A program made the position numbers and the translations under genes. The notes under the pieces were generated by a model that saw only the letters and a program-made list of their open reading frames with translations, ran no database searches and was not told where the DNA came from. This document shows positions 49,150 to 57,496 of a stretch of 64,000 nt of DNA, one piece after another. Positions within the stretch are counted from its first letter, which is position 1, and each line of letters opens with the position of its first letter. Source of the DNA: Halorussus ruber (GTDB lineage Archaea > Halobacteriota > Halobacteria > Halobacteriales > Haladaptataceae). The stretch spans positions 186,001-250,000 of the forward strand of contig NZ_SBIT01000006.1 in assembly GCF_004765785.1 (NCBI RefSeq). Direction: 5' to 3'.

Positions 49150-50574
49150 TTATCCCAGACTGCCTTCCATCTCCAACTCGATGAGCCGGTTCAACTCGAC
49201 GGCGTACTCGATGGGCAACTCCTCGGTGAGCGGTTCGATGAACCCGGAGACGATCATCTGCTTGGCGTCGTCGTCGTCCAAGCCCCGGCTCTGGAGGTAG
49301 AACACGTCCTCGTCGCCGATTTTGCCGACGGTCGCCTCGTGGGCCACGTCCACTTTCGACTCGTCGATCTCCATGTAGGGCATCGTGTCGGAGGTGGACT
49401 CGTTGTCGAACATCAGCGCGTCGCACTCCACGCTGGTCGAGGAGTCGGTCGCGCCCTCCGAAATCTGGACCAGTCCGCGGTAGTTGGTCCGACCGCCGTC
49501 CTTCGAGATGGACTTGGACTCGATGGTCGAGTTGGTCTCCGGCGCGTTGTGGTAGACCTTCGCGCCCGTGTCGATGTCCTGTCCTTCGCCCGCGAAGGCG
49601 ATGGAGATGTGGTTGGCCGAGGCCCCGCGACCCTTCAGGACGGAACAGGGGTAGAGCATCGTCGCCTTCGACCCCATCGACCCCGAAACCCACTCCATCC
49701 GGCCACCGGCGTCTACGAGGGCGCGCTTGGTGTTGAGGTTGAAGGTGTTCTTCGACCAGTTCTGCACGGTCGAGTACTGGACGTGAGCGTCCTCTTTGAC
49801 GAAGACCTCGACGCCGCCCGAGTGGAGGTTGTGCGTGCCGTATTTGGGCGCGGAACAGCCCTCGATGTAGTGAACCTCGCTGCCGGGCTCGGCGATGATG
49901 AGCGTATGCTCGAACTGGCCCATCCCCTCGGAGTTCATCCGGAAGTACGCCTGTACCGGCATCTCGACGGTGACGTCCTCGGGCACGTAGACGAAGCTCC
50001 CGCCCGACCAGACCGCGCCGTGGAGCGCCGCGAACTTGTTGTCCGACGGCGGGACGCAGGAGGTCATGAAGTACTCCTTCACGAGGTCGGGATGCTCCTG
50101 GACGGCCTCGTCCATGTTCATGAAGACGACGCCTTTCTCCTCCCACTGCTCCTGCATGTTCTGGTAGACGACCTCGGACTCGTACTGCGCGCCGACGCCC
50201 GACAGCGCCTTGCGCTCGGCTTCCGGAATGCCGAGCTTCTCGAAGGTGTCTTGGATGTCCTCCGGCAGGTCGTCCCAGCTGTCGGCCCCCTCGCGCTTGT
50301 CTACGTCGGGCCGAATGTACGGGACGATCTCCTCGACGTCGAGTTCCGAGAGGTCCGGCTGGCCGGGCCAGTCGGTCGGCATCGGCATGTTCTGCCAGTG
50401 CTCCAGCGCGCGGAGCCGCCGCTCCAGCATCCAGTCGGGTTCGTCCTTGTCCTCGCTGATGAGGCGGACGATTTCCTCGGTCAGCCCCTTGTCGGACCTG
50501 AGCGCCGCGCTCTCTTCCTTTTTGAACTCGAAGCGCTCCTCGGTGTTTGTTTCCTGAAGTTCTTCGCTACTCAT
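49150..50574 (-). CDS. sufB: Fe-S cluster assembly scaffold SufB
   Basis: A 474-residue cytoplasmic protein of the SUF system, which builds and hands over iron-sulfur clusters with SufC and SufD. SufB marks are YFMTSCVPPSDNKFAALHGAVW, GGSFVYVPEDVTVEMPVQAYFRMN, HYIEGCSAPKY (a conserved Cys), CSVLKGRGASANHISIAFAG, and the C-terminal beta helix ending VGKIGDEDVFYLQSRG. The length is standard. No sufC or sufD is beside it, although haloarchaea usually keep sufC, sufB and sufD together. Confidence 0.95.
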   Translation of the reverse strand: MSSEELQETNTEERFEFKKEESAALRSDKGLTEEIVRLISEDKDEPDWMLERRLRALEHWQNMPMPTDWPGQPDLSELDVEEIVPYIRPDVDKREGADSWDDLPEDIQDTFEKLGIPEAERKALSGVGAQYESEVVYQNMQEQWEEKGVVFMNMDEAVQEHPDLVKEYFMTSCVPPSDNKFAALHGAVWSGGSFVYVPEDVTVEMPVQAYFRMNSEGMGQFEHTLIIAEPGSEVHYIEGCSAPKYGTHNLHSGGVEVFVKEDAHVQYSTVQNWSKNTFNLNTKRALVDAGGRMEWVSGSMGSKATMLYPCSVLKGRGASANHISIAFAGEGQDIDTGAKVYHNAPETNSTIESKSISKDGGRTNYRGLVQISEGATDSSTSVECDALMFDNESTSDTMPYMEIDESKVDVAHEATVGKIGDEDVFYLQSRGLDDDDAKQMIVSGFIEPLTEELPIEYAVELNRLIELEMEGSLG

Positions 50575-50676
50575 GTACCAGTAACTGGGTACCGAAGCCT
50601 CTTAACCTCGGGGTCGATGCCGGCGGCTACGTAAGGGAATCTGGTTACGAGCGCCGAGAAAAGTCAGTCGCCGTCG

Positions 50677-50934
50677 TTACGCTTCCGAAGTATCCGTGTT
50701 GGTGTCCGTCTCGCTGACGGTGTCGGTGTCGGTCGAAGTGACCTCGTCCTGCGCTTCCTGCAGTTCTTCTTCGATTTCTTGTCGACCCTTCTTGAACTCG
50801 CCCATCGCCTCGCCGGTCGAGCGGGCGAGTTTCGGAATCTTGTTCGCGCCGAACAGCAGGACGGCGATGAGGAGGATGACCATCATCTCCATCCCGCCGG
50901 GAATCGGCCCGAATAGCGGAATCATTTGTTCCAT
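50677..50934 (-). CDS. tatA: twin-arginine translocase subunit TatA
   Basis: 85 residues from the ATG at 50934; upstream frame is not coding. The N-terminal membrane helix is MEMMVILLIAVLLFGANKIP, followed by KLARSTGEAMGEFKKGRQEIEEELQ, the amphipathic helix with the FGANKIPKLAR hinge typical of TatA, and a Thr/Asp-rich tail. TatA lines the pore that exports the Tat substrates, of which this window encodes several. It lies 102 bases upstream of sufB on the same strand; tatC is not in the window. Confidence 0.9.
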   Translation of the reverse strand: MEQMIPLFGPIPGGMEMMVILLIAVLLFGANKIPKLARSTGEAMGEFKKGRQEIEEELQEAQDEVTSTDTDTVSETDTNTDTSEA

Positions 50935-51001
50935 CTCTATCTCATCCGTTCGGCCCCTCACTTGTAGGCTTTTCCCCCGAGGTTTATGTTTCGCCCCTCG
51001 A

Positions 51002-51538
51002 ATGAGGGGTGTATCCGTGACCGACAGCGCCCGCGACTCCACCGATAGGGACCGCGACCCCGCCGAAAGCGTCCGAAATCACGCCGACAGCGACCGAAAT
51101 CCCGCCGCCAGCGACCGAAATCCCGCCGCCAGCGCCCGCAACCACGTCCTCGAATCCAACGCAGAAACCGTCGAGGCCGTCCTCGAATGCGCCGACAGCG
51201 TGGCCGAGGAGTGGGACGGAGAGGCCGCCACGGGCCGAGATGCAGTTGCCGACTCCCTCCGCGCGCAACTCGAAGCCGAGGAGGTCTGGTCGCAGTTGCC
51301 CGACGTGCTCGCTGGCGCGGTCCGGGCCGCCGGAGGCTCGCTGTCGGCGACGCCCGTCGCGGCCCCGCCCTACGTCGTCGCCACGAGCCGCGGCCCGATG
51401 CTCCGCGCGACCCTCGACGGAGGTCGGCTTGTCGTCCTCTTTCACGTCTTCGACGTGGCTGACGGCGACGAGGCGGCGATTCGCTACACCCGAGGGGCGA
51501 CCACGCCCGCCGAGGCAGTCCGAGCGAAATTCAAGTGA
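51002..51538 (+). CDS. haloarchaeal protein with degenerate N-terminal repeats
   Basis: 178 residues from the ATG at 51002; a GTG at 51017 is the alternative, both about 20-35 bases after a TATA-like tttatg. Residues 15-50 repeat DSDRNPAASDRNPAAS-type units, and then comes a soluble alpha/beta domain: NAETVEAVLECADSVAEEW, PDVLAGAVRAAGGSL, PPYVVATSRGPMLRATLDGGRLVVLFHVF, and RGATTPAEAV. I do not assign a family. It overlaps the CPBP protease gene by 4 bases if that starts at 51535. Confidence 0.6.
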   Translation: MRGVSVTDSARDSTDRDRDPAESVRNHADSDRNPAASDRNPAASARNHVLESNAETVEAVLECADSVAEEWDGEAATGRDAVADSLRAQLEAEEVWSQLPDVLAGAVRAAGGSLSATPVAAPPYVVATSRGPMLRATLDGGRLVVLFHVFDVADGDEAAIRYTRGATTPAEAVRAKFK

Positions 51539-52320
51539 CTCCGGATCGTAGTCCGAAGGGACCGATGGAACAAGTCAACGTCGAGGGCGTCACGCCCTCC
51601 GCTTCGCCGGGCCGGAGCCTCCTCGCGGCGGCCCTGCTCGGCCTCGGCGGCTACGGATTCGCAATCGTGGTCGTCGGCCTGACCGCGCTCGTACTGATAC
51701 AGGCGGGGATTCCGCTGATGGACCAGCCGACGCTCCTGCTTGCGATTTCGGTCGTGATGGGGCAGGGAGTCGCGTTCGGCGCATTCGCGCTCGGCTACCT
51801 GACCTACACCGACCGAGGACTGGGATTCATTCGCGCCCGGTTCCCGACGCTTCGGGACGTGGGCTGGTCGGTCGGTGGACTGGTCGCGCTGTTCGCGGGA
51901 CTCATCGCGCTCTCGGCGCTGTTCTCGGCGTTCGGCGTCCAGTCGGCGTCGAACACGGTCGAGCAGTTCGGCGAGCAGGACCCGACCGTCTTCCTCCTGC
52001 TGGTTCCGCTCTCCTTCCTGTTCATCGGGCCGGGCGAGGAGTTGCTCTACCGGGGCGTCGTGCAAGGTCGGCTTCGGGAGGCGTTCGGCCCGTGGGTCGC
52101 CATCGGCGCGGCGAGTTTCATCTTCGCGGTGGTCCACATCTTCTCGCTTCAGGGACAGGGAAAACTCGCGTACCTCGCCATCCTGCTGGTTCTCTCGCCG
52201 ATTCTGGGGTTGGCGTACGAGCGGACGGAGAACCTGGTCGTCCCGTCGCTGATTCACGGCGGGTTCAACGCGGTCCAGTTCTACGTGGCCTATCTCGGTG
52301 CGACCGGCGGCCTCTCCTGA
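51535..52320 (+). CDS. CPBP-family intramembrane metalloprotease
   Basis: 261 residues from the GTG at 51535, which overlaps the upstream stop (gtga); an ATG at 51565 is an alternative start. Eight hydrophobic segments. The catalytic motifs of CAAX-protease/bacteriocin-processing (CPBP, Abi) enzymes are GPGEELLYRGVVQG (Glu-Glu-x-x-x-Arg), VVHIFSLQGQ, and the C-terminal PSLIHGGFNAVQFYV. It should cleave peptides within the membrane; the substrate is unknown. The overlap ties it to the gene at 51002. Confidence 0.85.
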   Translation: MTPDRSPKGPMEQVNVEGVTPSASPGRSLLAAALLGLGGYGFAIVVVGLTALVLIQAGIPLMDQPTLLLAISVVMGQGVAFGAFALGYLTYTDRGLGFIRARFPTLRDVGWSVGGLVALFAGLIALSALFSAFGVQSASNTVEQFGEQDPTVFLLLVPLSFLFIGPGEELLYRGVVQGRLREAFGPWVAIGAASFIFAVVHIFSLQGQGKLAYLAILLVLSPILGLAYERTENLVVPSLIHGGFNAVQFYVAYLGATGGLS

Positions 52321-52362
52321 GTCGCTCGCTCGGCGCTACGCTTACCCCGGCTGTCCGGCCCA

Positions 52363-52635
52363 TCACAGGACCCGAAACCTGTCGTACCCTCCATAGGCGA
52401 GTTCTAACGCACCCATCCACCAGTTCCACTTTTCGGGGAGCGCGAGGCTCTCGGGAGCGTCTCTGAGGTTCTCCACGACGACTGCGACCGTCAGTTTCCG
52501 GTCCATGTCGGTCTCGAACTGGCCCGAGTCGGCGAGGTCGCGCGCCTGCCGAGCCACCACCCGTCTGGTCCCGGCGTTCCCCTCGAACGCTTCCTCGAGT
52601 CGGCTCTCGAATCGCTGGTCGATTTCCATTTCCAT
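52363..52635 (-). CDS. small conserved haloarchaeal protein
   Basis: 90 residues. Sequence traits are QRFESRLEEAFEGNAGTRRVVARQARDLADSG, a helix, and then LTVAVVVENLRDAPESLALPEKWNWWMGALELAYGGYDRF. It is acidic and lacks Cys. No family is assigned; the KWNWWMGALELAYG end is striking and may be a recognisable signature in a search. The ATG at 52635 is followed by another at 52629. It sits 47 bases downstream of the TFB stop and may share its transcript. Confidence 0.55.
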   Translation of the reverse strand: MEMEIDQRFESRLEEAFEGNAGTRRVVARQARDLADSGQFETDMDRKLTVAVVVENLRDAPESLALPEKWNWWMGALELAYGGYDRFRVL

Positions 52636-52682
52636 TGTCGTCTCCGGTGGCCGATTCGAATGCAGTCTCTACTACGTGCTTC

Positions 52683-53645
52683 TCAGTTGTAAAGTCCGAT
52701 GGCCTTGATCTGCTCTTGGTACCGATTTCGAATCGTAACTTCGGTGACTTGGGCCACGTCGGCGACCTCGCGCTGGGTCTTCTTCTCGTTGCAGAGCAGC
52801 GAGGCGGCGTAAATCGCGGCCGCCGCGTATCCAGTCGGCGACTTGCCCGACAGCAGGCCCTTCTCTGAGGTCACGTCGATGATTTCGTTGGCCTTGCTCT
52901 CGACCTCCTCGGAGAGGTCCAGTTCCGAGCAGAACCGCGGCACGTACTTCTTGGGGTCTACAGGCTCCATCCCGAGTTCCAACTCCTGAGAGACGTACCG
53001 ATAGGTCCGGCCGATTTCCTTGCGGTCCACCCGCGCGACTTCGGACACTTCTTCCAAACTTCGCGGGATGCCCTCCTTCCGGCAGGCGGCGTAGAGCGCG
53101 CTCGTGGCGACCCCCTCGATTGAGCGCCCGCGAATCAGGTCCTCCTTGAGCGCGCGCCGGTAGATGACGGAGGCGACCTCCTGTACCGACCGCGGGACGC
53201 CCAGCGCCGAGGACATCCGGTTGAGTTCGCTCAGCGCGAACTGGAGGTTGCGCTCGCCCGCGTCCTTGGTCCGGATGCGCTCCTGCCACTTGCGCAGGCG
53301 GTGCATCTGGCTCCGCTTCTCCGACGAGAGCGACCGGCCGTAGGCGTCCTTGTTCTTCCAGTCGATGGTGGTCGTCAGCCCCTTGTCGTGCATCGTGTTC
53401 GTCGTCGGTGCCCCCACGCGGCTCTTCGATTGGCGCTCCTGATGGTTGAACGCGCGCCACTCCGGGCCCCGGTCCACGTTTCGCTCCTCGACGACGAGAC
53501 CGCAGTCCTCACAGACGAGTTCGCTTCCGCCAGCGTCCGCGACCAGCGTCCCGGCTTCGCACTCCGGACAGGTTTCGGTATCTTCGGATTGCTCCTCGGT
53601 TTCGGTCTCCTGCACTTGCTCTCGCTGGCGGATGGGCCCACTCAT
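52683..53645 (-). CDS. tfb: transcription initiation factor B (TFB)
   Basis: A 320-residue archaeal TFIIB homologue that binds TBP-DNA and recruits RNA polymerase. The start at 53645 gives an N-terminal zinc ribbon ([17 protein letters not shown] and [19 protein letters not shown]), then the B-finger stretch [20 protein letters not shown], and two cyclin repeats (about 125-210 and 220-305). The C-terminal repeat has the DNA-binding helix [19 protein letters not shown]. Haloarchaea carry several TFBs; which paralogue this is cannot be told. A gatttaaatac element (about 53800) implies a leader of about 130 bases. Confidence 0.95.
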   Translation of the reverse strand: MSGPIRQREQVQETETEEQSEDTETCPECEAGTLVADAGGSELVCEDCGLVVEERNVDRGPEWRAFNHQERQSKSRVGAPTTNTMHDKGLTTTIDWKNKDAYGRSLSSEKRSQMHRLRKWQERIRTKDAGERNLQFALSELNRMSSALGVPRSVQEVASVIYRRALKEDLIRGRSIEGVATSALYAACRKEGIPRSLEEVSEVARVDRKEIGRTYRYVSQELELGMEPVDPKKYVPRFCSELDLSEEVESKANEIIDVTSEKGLLSGKSPTGYAAAAIYAASLLCNEKKTQREVADVAQVTEVTIRNRYQEQIKAIGLYN

Positions 53646-53865
53646 GAGTCTGTTAGTAAGGGGGTGTGGTAGATAAACCCTGCGTGGCCCTCGGCAGTCG
53701 TTTCCGAAGGGAACGCCGAGAAATTTTGCCGGAAACAAACGTCTACCGCGATTCCTGATTCCGGGCTATTGACACTCTACCCAAGAAGAACGCGGACTAG
53801 TATTTAAATCCGCGACGGCGGGCCGACCGACTGACGGCACGCGCTCGGCAGGTCGATCCACCGGA

Positions 53866-53962
53866 ATACGCCCGGTGGGTCAAACTTCGGGATGGATGAA
53901 GGGCCGCCCGCTCGCGTGACCGCGAGCGGGCTGGGGCTTCGAGAAGCGTTCATCTCCGTCTC
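53866..53962 (-). repeat. modular palindromic repeat, copy R6 (reverse orientation)
   Basis: Read on the minus strand: gatgaacgcttctcgaag, then ccccagcccgctcgcggtc, acgcgagcgggc, and ggcccttcatccatccc. It is the shortest member, a plain hairpin of the outer module A arms between the gaag and cttc ends, and it is inverted relative to the other copies. The ccaccgg...ccggtgg of module D lies beside it (53857-53878). It stands in the gap 53646-54105, which also has an AT-rich stretch at 54000-54070 and the TFB promoter. Confidence 0.7.
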
Positions 53963-54105
53963 CTCTGCTGGCGAGCCCGTGGCAAGACAGAATGACTGAA
54001 AGAAAATACAGGGCGAGTGGAAAAATTACAAAACAGTCTAAGAGCGATACATAGTTATCCGGGAGTCCTAACGAAATCACGTCGGTTCCTCTAAAACCGC
54101 TAGCC

Positions 54106-54393
54106 TCACTCGACGTACAGCGAGTACGTGATGACGCCGAATCCGACCACGGTCAGCGCGCTCTCGGTGACGAGGACGATGGTATCGCCGAGCGCGAGAA
54201 TCTGGTCCGCGAGCCCGGCCAGAAACGCGCCGAGGGTGACGACGCCGAACCCGAGCGCCAGCGAGGCCAGCGCGGGCGACTCGGTCCGGCGGTAGGCCTT
54301 GTACGCGAAGAAGGTGATGAGTCCGCCGAGGACGAGCGTGAGCGTCTTCAGCGCGACCACGAGCGTCGTGATGCGTGTGAGTTCTCCGGGCAT
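54106..54393 (-). CDS. three-span membrane protein, DUF7521-like
   Basis: 95 residues from the ATG at 54393. Three hydrophobic segments (about 10-28, 40-60 and 70-92), TLVVALKTLTLVLGGLITFFAYKAYRRTESPAL at the start, and a short C-terminus. It lies 2 bases after the stop of the winged-helix gene, and this regulator-plus-membrane-protein pair is frequent in haloarchaea. It may be a membrane sensor that works with the regulator. Confidence 0.7.
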   Translation of the reverse strand: MPGELTRITTLVVALKTLTLVLGGLITFFAYKAYRRTESPALASLALGFGVVTLGAFLAGLADQILALGDTIVLVTESALTVVGFGVITYSLYVE

Positions 54394-54395
54394 GA

Positions 54396-54773
54396 TTACG
54401 TTTCCTTTCGCACTTCCGACCACATGTCCGCGAGGCGCTCCTCGGCCGTGCGGGCGGGGCGCGAGACGGTCACGTCGAACTCGTTCTCCTCGGTCAGGGT
54501 GAGCGATACCTCGTCGAAGTCCAGATTGTAGCGCGTGGTGTGGTGGCCGTCGCTCCGGACCTCGGTGAGTTCCGAGAGGAGCGAGGCGTCGGTCAGCGCG
54601 TCGAGTTTCCGGTAGACCGTCGAGAGCGGGATGTCGGTCGCGTCCGAGATTTCGCTCGCGGTCATGGGTTCGTCTAAGTGGGTGACGATGGCCCGGCAGT
54701 CCGGGTCGTCCAGCGCGTCGAGAAGCACCTGCAGGTCGGGGTCGTCCTCGACTCCCGCCGGGTCTCGAACCAT
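54396..54773 (-). CDS. ArsR-like winged-helix regulator
   Basis: 125 residues. A winged-helix domain covers residues 15-90: LLDALDDPDCRAIVTHL, TASEISDATDIPLSTVYRKLDALTDASLL, and a wing with HHTTRYNLDFDEVSL. The tail (RPARTAEERLADMWSEVRKET) is helical. It lies 2 bases before the membrane-protein gene, and both are probably made from one transcript. A cytoplasmic regulator that may be controlled by its membrane partner. Confidence 0.8.
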   Translation of the reverse strand: MVRDPAGVEDDPDLQVLLDALDDPDCRAIVTHLDEPMTASEISDATDIPLSTVYRKLDALTDASLLSELTEVRSDGHHTTRYNLDFDEVSLTLTEENEFDVTVSRPARTAEERLADMWSEVRKET

Positions 54774-55120
54774 CTACCGGACATTCCGACAGGCGACACA
54801 TAACTCGTTCGACTCCAGCGTCGTACGGCGCTTCGACTACGGCGACAGAGTGGCGTAAACACGTTTCACTCCGAACACGTTCGGTCCTCGTCTCACCGAA
54901 TAGGAACCACCGTCGGCGCTCTTTAAGTGGCCCTCCGAAGGTGCAAGTGTAACAACGAGTCAGGTTGGTGCCCACGGAGACGGCCTGTCACGGCGATGAC
55001 GGAACAAAGAGTGAATCAGAGTTTGACGAAGGCCATAACTTCGAATCAAGGTCCGGCCAGAAAAGCTAGCTATTTCCGACTCCAAAGCGTCACCGCACCG
55101 CCACAGCACCGCACCCGCGG

Positions 55121-55263
55121 GCCACACTCTCCCCAACCGACTGCGTTGCTCACTTCGTTGTCTCCAGAAATGATATATTTCTTAGATGGCGAAAATCAAA
55201 GATTTTCGAGCCACACTACTCATCCCTCGCGCGGTTCGGCGCGGTAGAGACCGCGCCAAGAAA
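55121..55263 (+). repeat. repeat module E, split by an AT-rich insert
   Basis: Module E of the repeat family (ctccccaacc then ccctcgcgcggttcggcgcg, as near 32090-32145) is present, but its halves are separated by an AT-rich insert that carries the perfect hairpin cgaaaatc/gattttcg (55190-55197, 55201-55208). An 8-base direct repeat, gccacact, stands at 55121-55128 and 55210-55217, which could be a target duplication. It lies in the gap 54774-55366, which otherwise holds only the promoters of its two neighbours. Confidence 0.6.
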
Positions 55264-55366
55264 CGAAGGTCCCTATTTCACTCAAAGAAGGATGAAACAG
55301 CAGCGAACCCATGAGACAGTACCGGACCACCGATTTTATCCGTATACTAGAGAAGAAGACAATACG

Positions 55367-55861
55367 ATGAATCGCCGAACCCTTCTCACCAGCCTCTCCG
55401 TGGCAGGCGCGACCTCACTCGCTGGCTGCGCAGCCCTCCAACCCCAATCCACCCAAGGAACTGTCTTAGGACGAATCGAAGTCATCAACTTTTCTCAAAG
55501 CCCCAACCGAATCCGACTGCTCGTACAACGAGGTGATGAAACCGTATTCGATCAACAACTCGAACTCACTGCAGCCGGTTCCAAAGACGATGGCTGGTGG
55601 GAGCTCATCCCGCCCGCCTGGAATAAGGCACAGGGACTATACCAAATCACAGCCACCCACTATAATTCCGCAAACAAACGCGAGTCTGCCAAATGGACAT
55701 ATAAATTCAGCAACACAGACTATCAAACATACTACCAAGATGAGAGCGACGACCCAGGCTGCATCGGGGCTATTGTCAAAATCGGCAGCCACGGCACCAC
55801 TAGAAATGAACCCATCAGCATCAGCCCAGCACGCCTCACCAACCCCTGTGGCTCCCCATAA
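55367..55861 (+). CDS. Tat lipoprotein of the accessory region
   Basis: 164 residues from the ATG at 55367 (an earlier in-frame ATG at 55292 is before the TATA-like tttttatc near 55333). The signal NRRTLLTSLSVAGATSLAGC is a Tat lipoprotein signal with the lipobox LAGC. The mature part is beta-rich (IEVINFSQSPNRIRLLVQRG, YQITATHYNSANKRESAKW) with two more Cys near the C-terminus. Composition is less GC-rich than the core genes. No family recognised; probably surface bound. Confidence 0.7.
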   Translation: MNRRTLLTSLSVAGATSLAGCAALQPQSTQGTVLGRIEVINFSQSPNRIRLLVQRGDETVFDQQLELTAAGSKDDGWWELIPPAWNKAQGLYQITATHYNSANKRESAKWTYKFSNTDYQTYYQDESDDPGCIGAIVKIGSHGTTRNEPISISPARLTNPCGSP

Positions 55862-55947
55862 CAACACCGACTACCTGGAACCTCCGTAATCCCGTCCGCA
55901 TCGAAAATATAGTGTAGTCCGCCTCGACTTACTCGCCGATTGTCGTC

Positions 55948-56676
55948 TCAGAGGTCGTCGATGTCGTATTCGTAGAAGAAGTTGAATAGACTTGAGCCCG
56001 GTGATTGCGTCAGGTTGCCATCTTGCTCCGTCGGACAGCCATCGCGGTTGTAACAATCCCATTCAGGCCCATCGAAACTCCCGTACATATACGTCGGTGC
56101 GACCTTGTCATTCGAATCTGGTCGCGCCGACGTAAATGCTGTCACCGTCCCTAACTGGACGTCCTCATCTGAAGCGTCCAATCGGAGCTCCCAGTAATCA
56201 CGGAAGTCATACGTCGCTGTCAACTTATTATTCTCCAGGTCTGACTGAATGACTAGATTGGGATGGTCGACTGATACGCTGACACCCACGGATTTTGGCG
56301 CGGACACACCGTATGAGGTATTCACGCTCGTCTGGGTTTCGTCAGAGTATGAGGGCTCGTAGTTCCAGATACCGAGGTCATTAAGCTCACTTCGGTCCCA
56401 GTTCTGGGTTAATTCAGCCTCGGAGTTGTGCCAGCATCGCCACTGGTCCCCAAAGTAGCTTTCGTAGAAGTCAAATTCGTCGTGATTGTCTGTGAGGGGC
56501 CACATGAACCCTTTCTGCTTCATCGCCCACTCAGACTTCGGGTCGCCACTATCTTCTTCGATATAGTCCGACCGCTTGAGCTTGGTGGCTAATCGGTACT
56601 CACCAACCTTTTCGCTGCAATCCCCGTTATCATGGTATACCGATTGGTTGTCCTCGAATCGGACTTCATCTGGCAT
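55948..56676 (-). CDS. unknown Cys-containing protein, second gene of a secreted-protein operon
   Basis: 242 residues with no signal peptide. Aromatic- and Asp-rich, with Cys at about 20 (NGDCSEK), 82 (WRCWHNS), 216 and 221 (WDCYNRDGCPTE), an uncommon number for a halophile cytoplasmic protein. The core has NTSYGVSAPKSVGVSVSVDHP, then beta strands KLTATYDFRDYWELRLDA and PTYMYGSFDGPEW. Start and stop overlap by one base with the Tat gene upstream, so it is translated in coupling. It may be a cargo that rides along with the Tat protein. Family not recognised; codon use is less GC-rich. Confidence 0.55.
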   Translation of the reverse strand: MPDEVRFEDNQSVYHDNGDCSEKVGEYRLATKLKRSDYIEEDSGDPKSEWAMKQKGFMWPLTDNHDEFDFYESYFGDQWRCWHNSEAELTQNWDRSELNDLGIWNYEPSYSDETQTSVNTSYGVSAPKSVGVSVSVDHPNLVIQSDLENNKLTATYDFRDYWELRLDASDEDVQLGTVTAFTSARPDSNDKVAPTYMYGSFDGPEWDCYNRDGCPTEQDGNLTQSPGSSLFNFFYEYDIDDL

Positions 56677-57203
56677 TAGTTCCCACCCCCGTTACCGGTA
56701 GCGGCGTTGTCTTTTGCTTCTTTGACCTTGTGATCGACCTTTTGGTGAGCTCGTGCTTCTGCCTGCTTTCGCAGTTCAGGCGACGGTGATTCAAGCCCGG
56801 CCGGTTCTCTTTGAACCGATATATCTACCGCGTCGCCGGTGACTGAGACGACCACGCCGAACACCGAGTTCGGCGTTCCGTGCACGTCTTCGTCACGAGT
56901 GGGCTTGGGTAAGGCGAGCCTGTCCGAGGAAACGTTGTCGCCGATGACTTTGGAGTATAATTTGTCGATAGTGGCCTCAGTTACCGGGGTGTTGAATCCG
57001 CCTTTTGCGGCTCCAATTTGGCCCTTGGCGGCAAATTCGGGGACGTTTTGTTTTGCTTCAGAAACCCAGTGGTCTTCGGCTTGACTAGGCTGATGGTTTG
57101 CAGCGGCGGTAGTAGCGCTGACTCCCGAGAAGGATGCGAGCCCGAGGGCACTCATTTGGAGGACATTTCTTCGGTTGAATCGATTTGAGAGATTATCTCT
57201 CAT
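56676..57203 (-). CDS. Tat-exported protein, first gene of the operon
   Basis: 175 residues. The N-terminus NRFNRRNVLQMSALGLASFS is a Tat signal with an expected cleavage near ATTAAA. The mature part has a helical stretch (SQAEDHWVSEAKQNVPEFAA), KGGFNTPVTEATIDKLYSK, a beta unit SVFGVVVSVTGDAVDISVQ, and a basic, coiled C-terminus that ends GNGGGN. No Cys. I do not recognise a family. It lies next to the truncated gene at 57263-57484 and is transcribed away from it. Confidence 0.6.
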   Translation of the reverse strand: MRDNLSNRFNRRNVLQMSALGLASFSGVSATTAAANHQPSQAEDHWVSEAKQNVPEFAAKGQIGAAKGGFNTPVTEATIDKLYSKVIGDNVSSDRLALPKPTRDEDVHGTPNSVFGVVVSVTGDAVDISVQREPAGLESPSPELRKQAEARAHQKVDHKVKEAKDNAATGNGGGN

Positions 57204-57262
57204 GCAAAATTTACTTTATCCTTATACTATTTAATTCTAACTATTTCTTTAAACAAAAATAA

Positions 57263-57484
57263 CTAGTTCCATATATTCATCATCGAAATATTATCAAGAA
57301 ATACGAACTTGCGCATGACCTCAACTTGGAATTCGATGCCAAAAATGAGTTGCTGGCTTCCGAAGAAAAGCAGGCGACTTTAGAAAATATCGAGAAAATA
57401 GGTGGGAAGATGATTTTTGCGGAACCAAAGGTGTTCACCGGAGGACCTAGAAGTAGATTAGTCAACTGCGGAAAGGGAAAATGA
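57263..57484 (+). pseudogene. 3' end of a truncated gene
   Basis: A plus-strand frame of 73 codons, open from just after a TAA and without a start codon, reads ...IKKYELAHDLNLEFDAKNEL, then EEKQATLENIEKIGGKMIFA and EPKVFTGGPRSRLVNCGKGK before its TGA. The codon pattern and sense on this strand suggest the tail of a once-longer protein. It is AT-rich, unlike the M48 gene next to it. The family is not recognised; the conserved look of GGPRSRLVNCGKG makes it searchable. Confidence 0.45.
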
Positions 57485-57496
57485 ACGCACCGTGAT

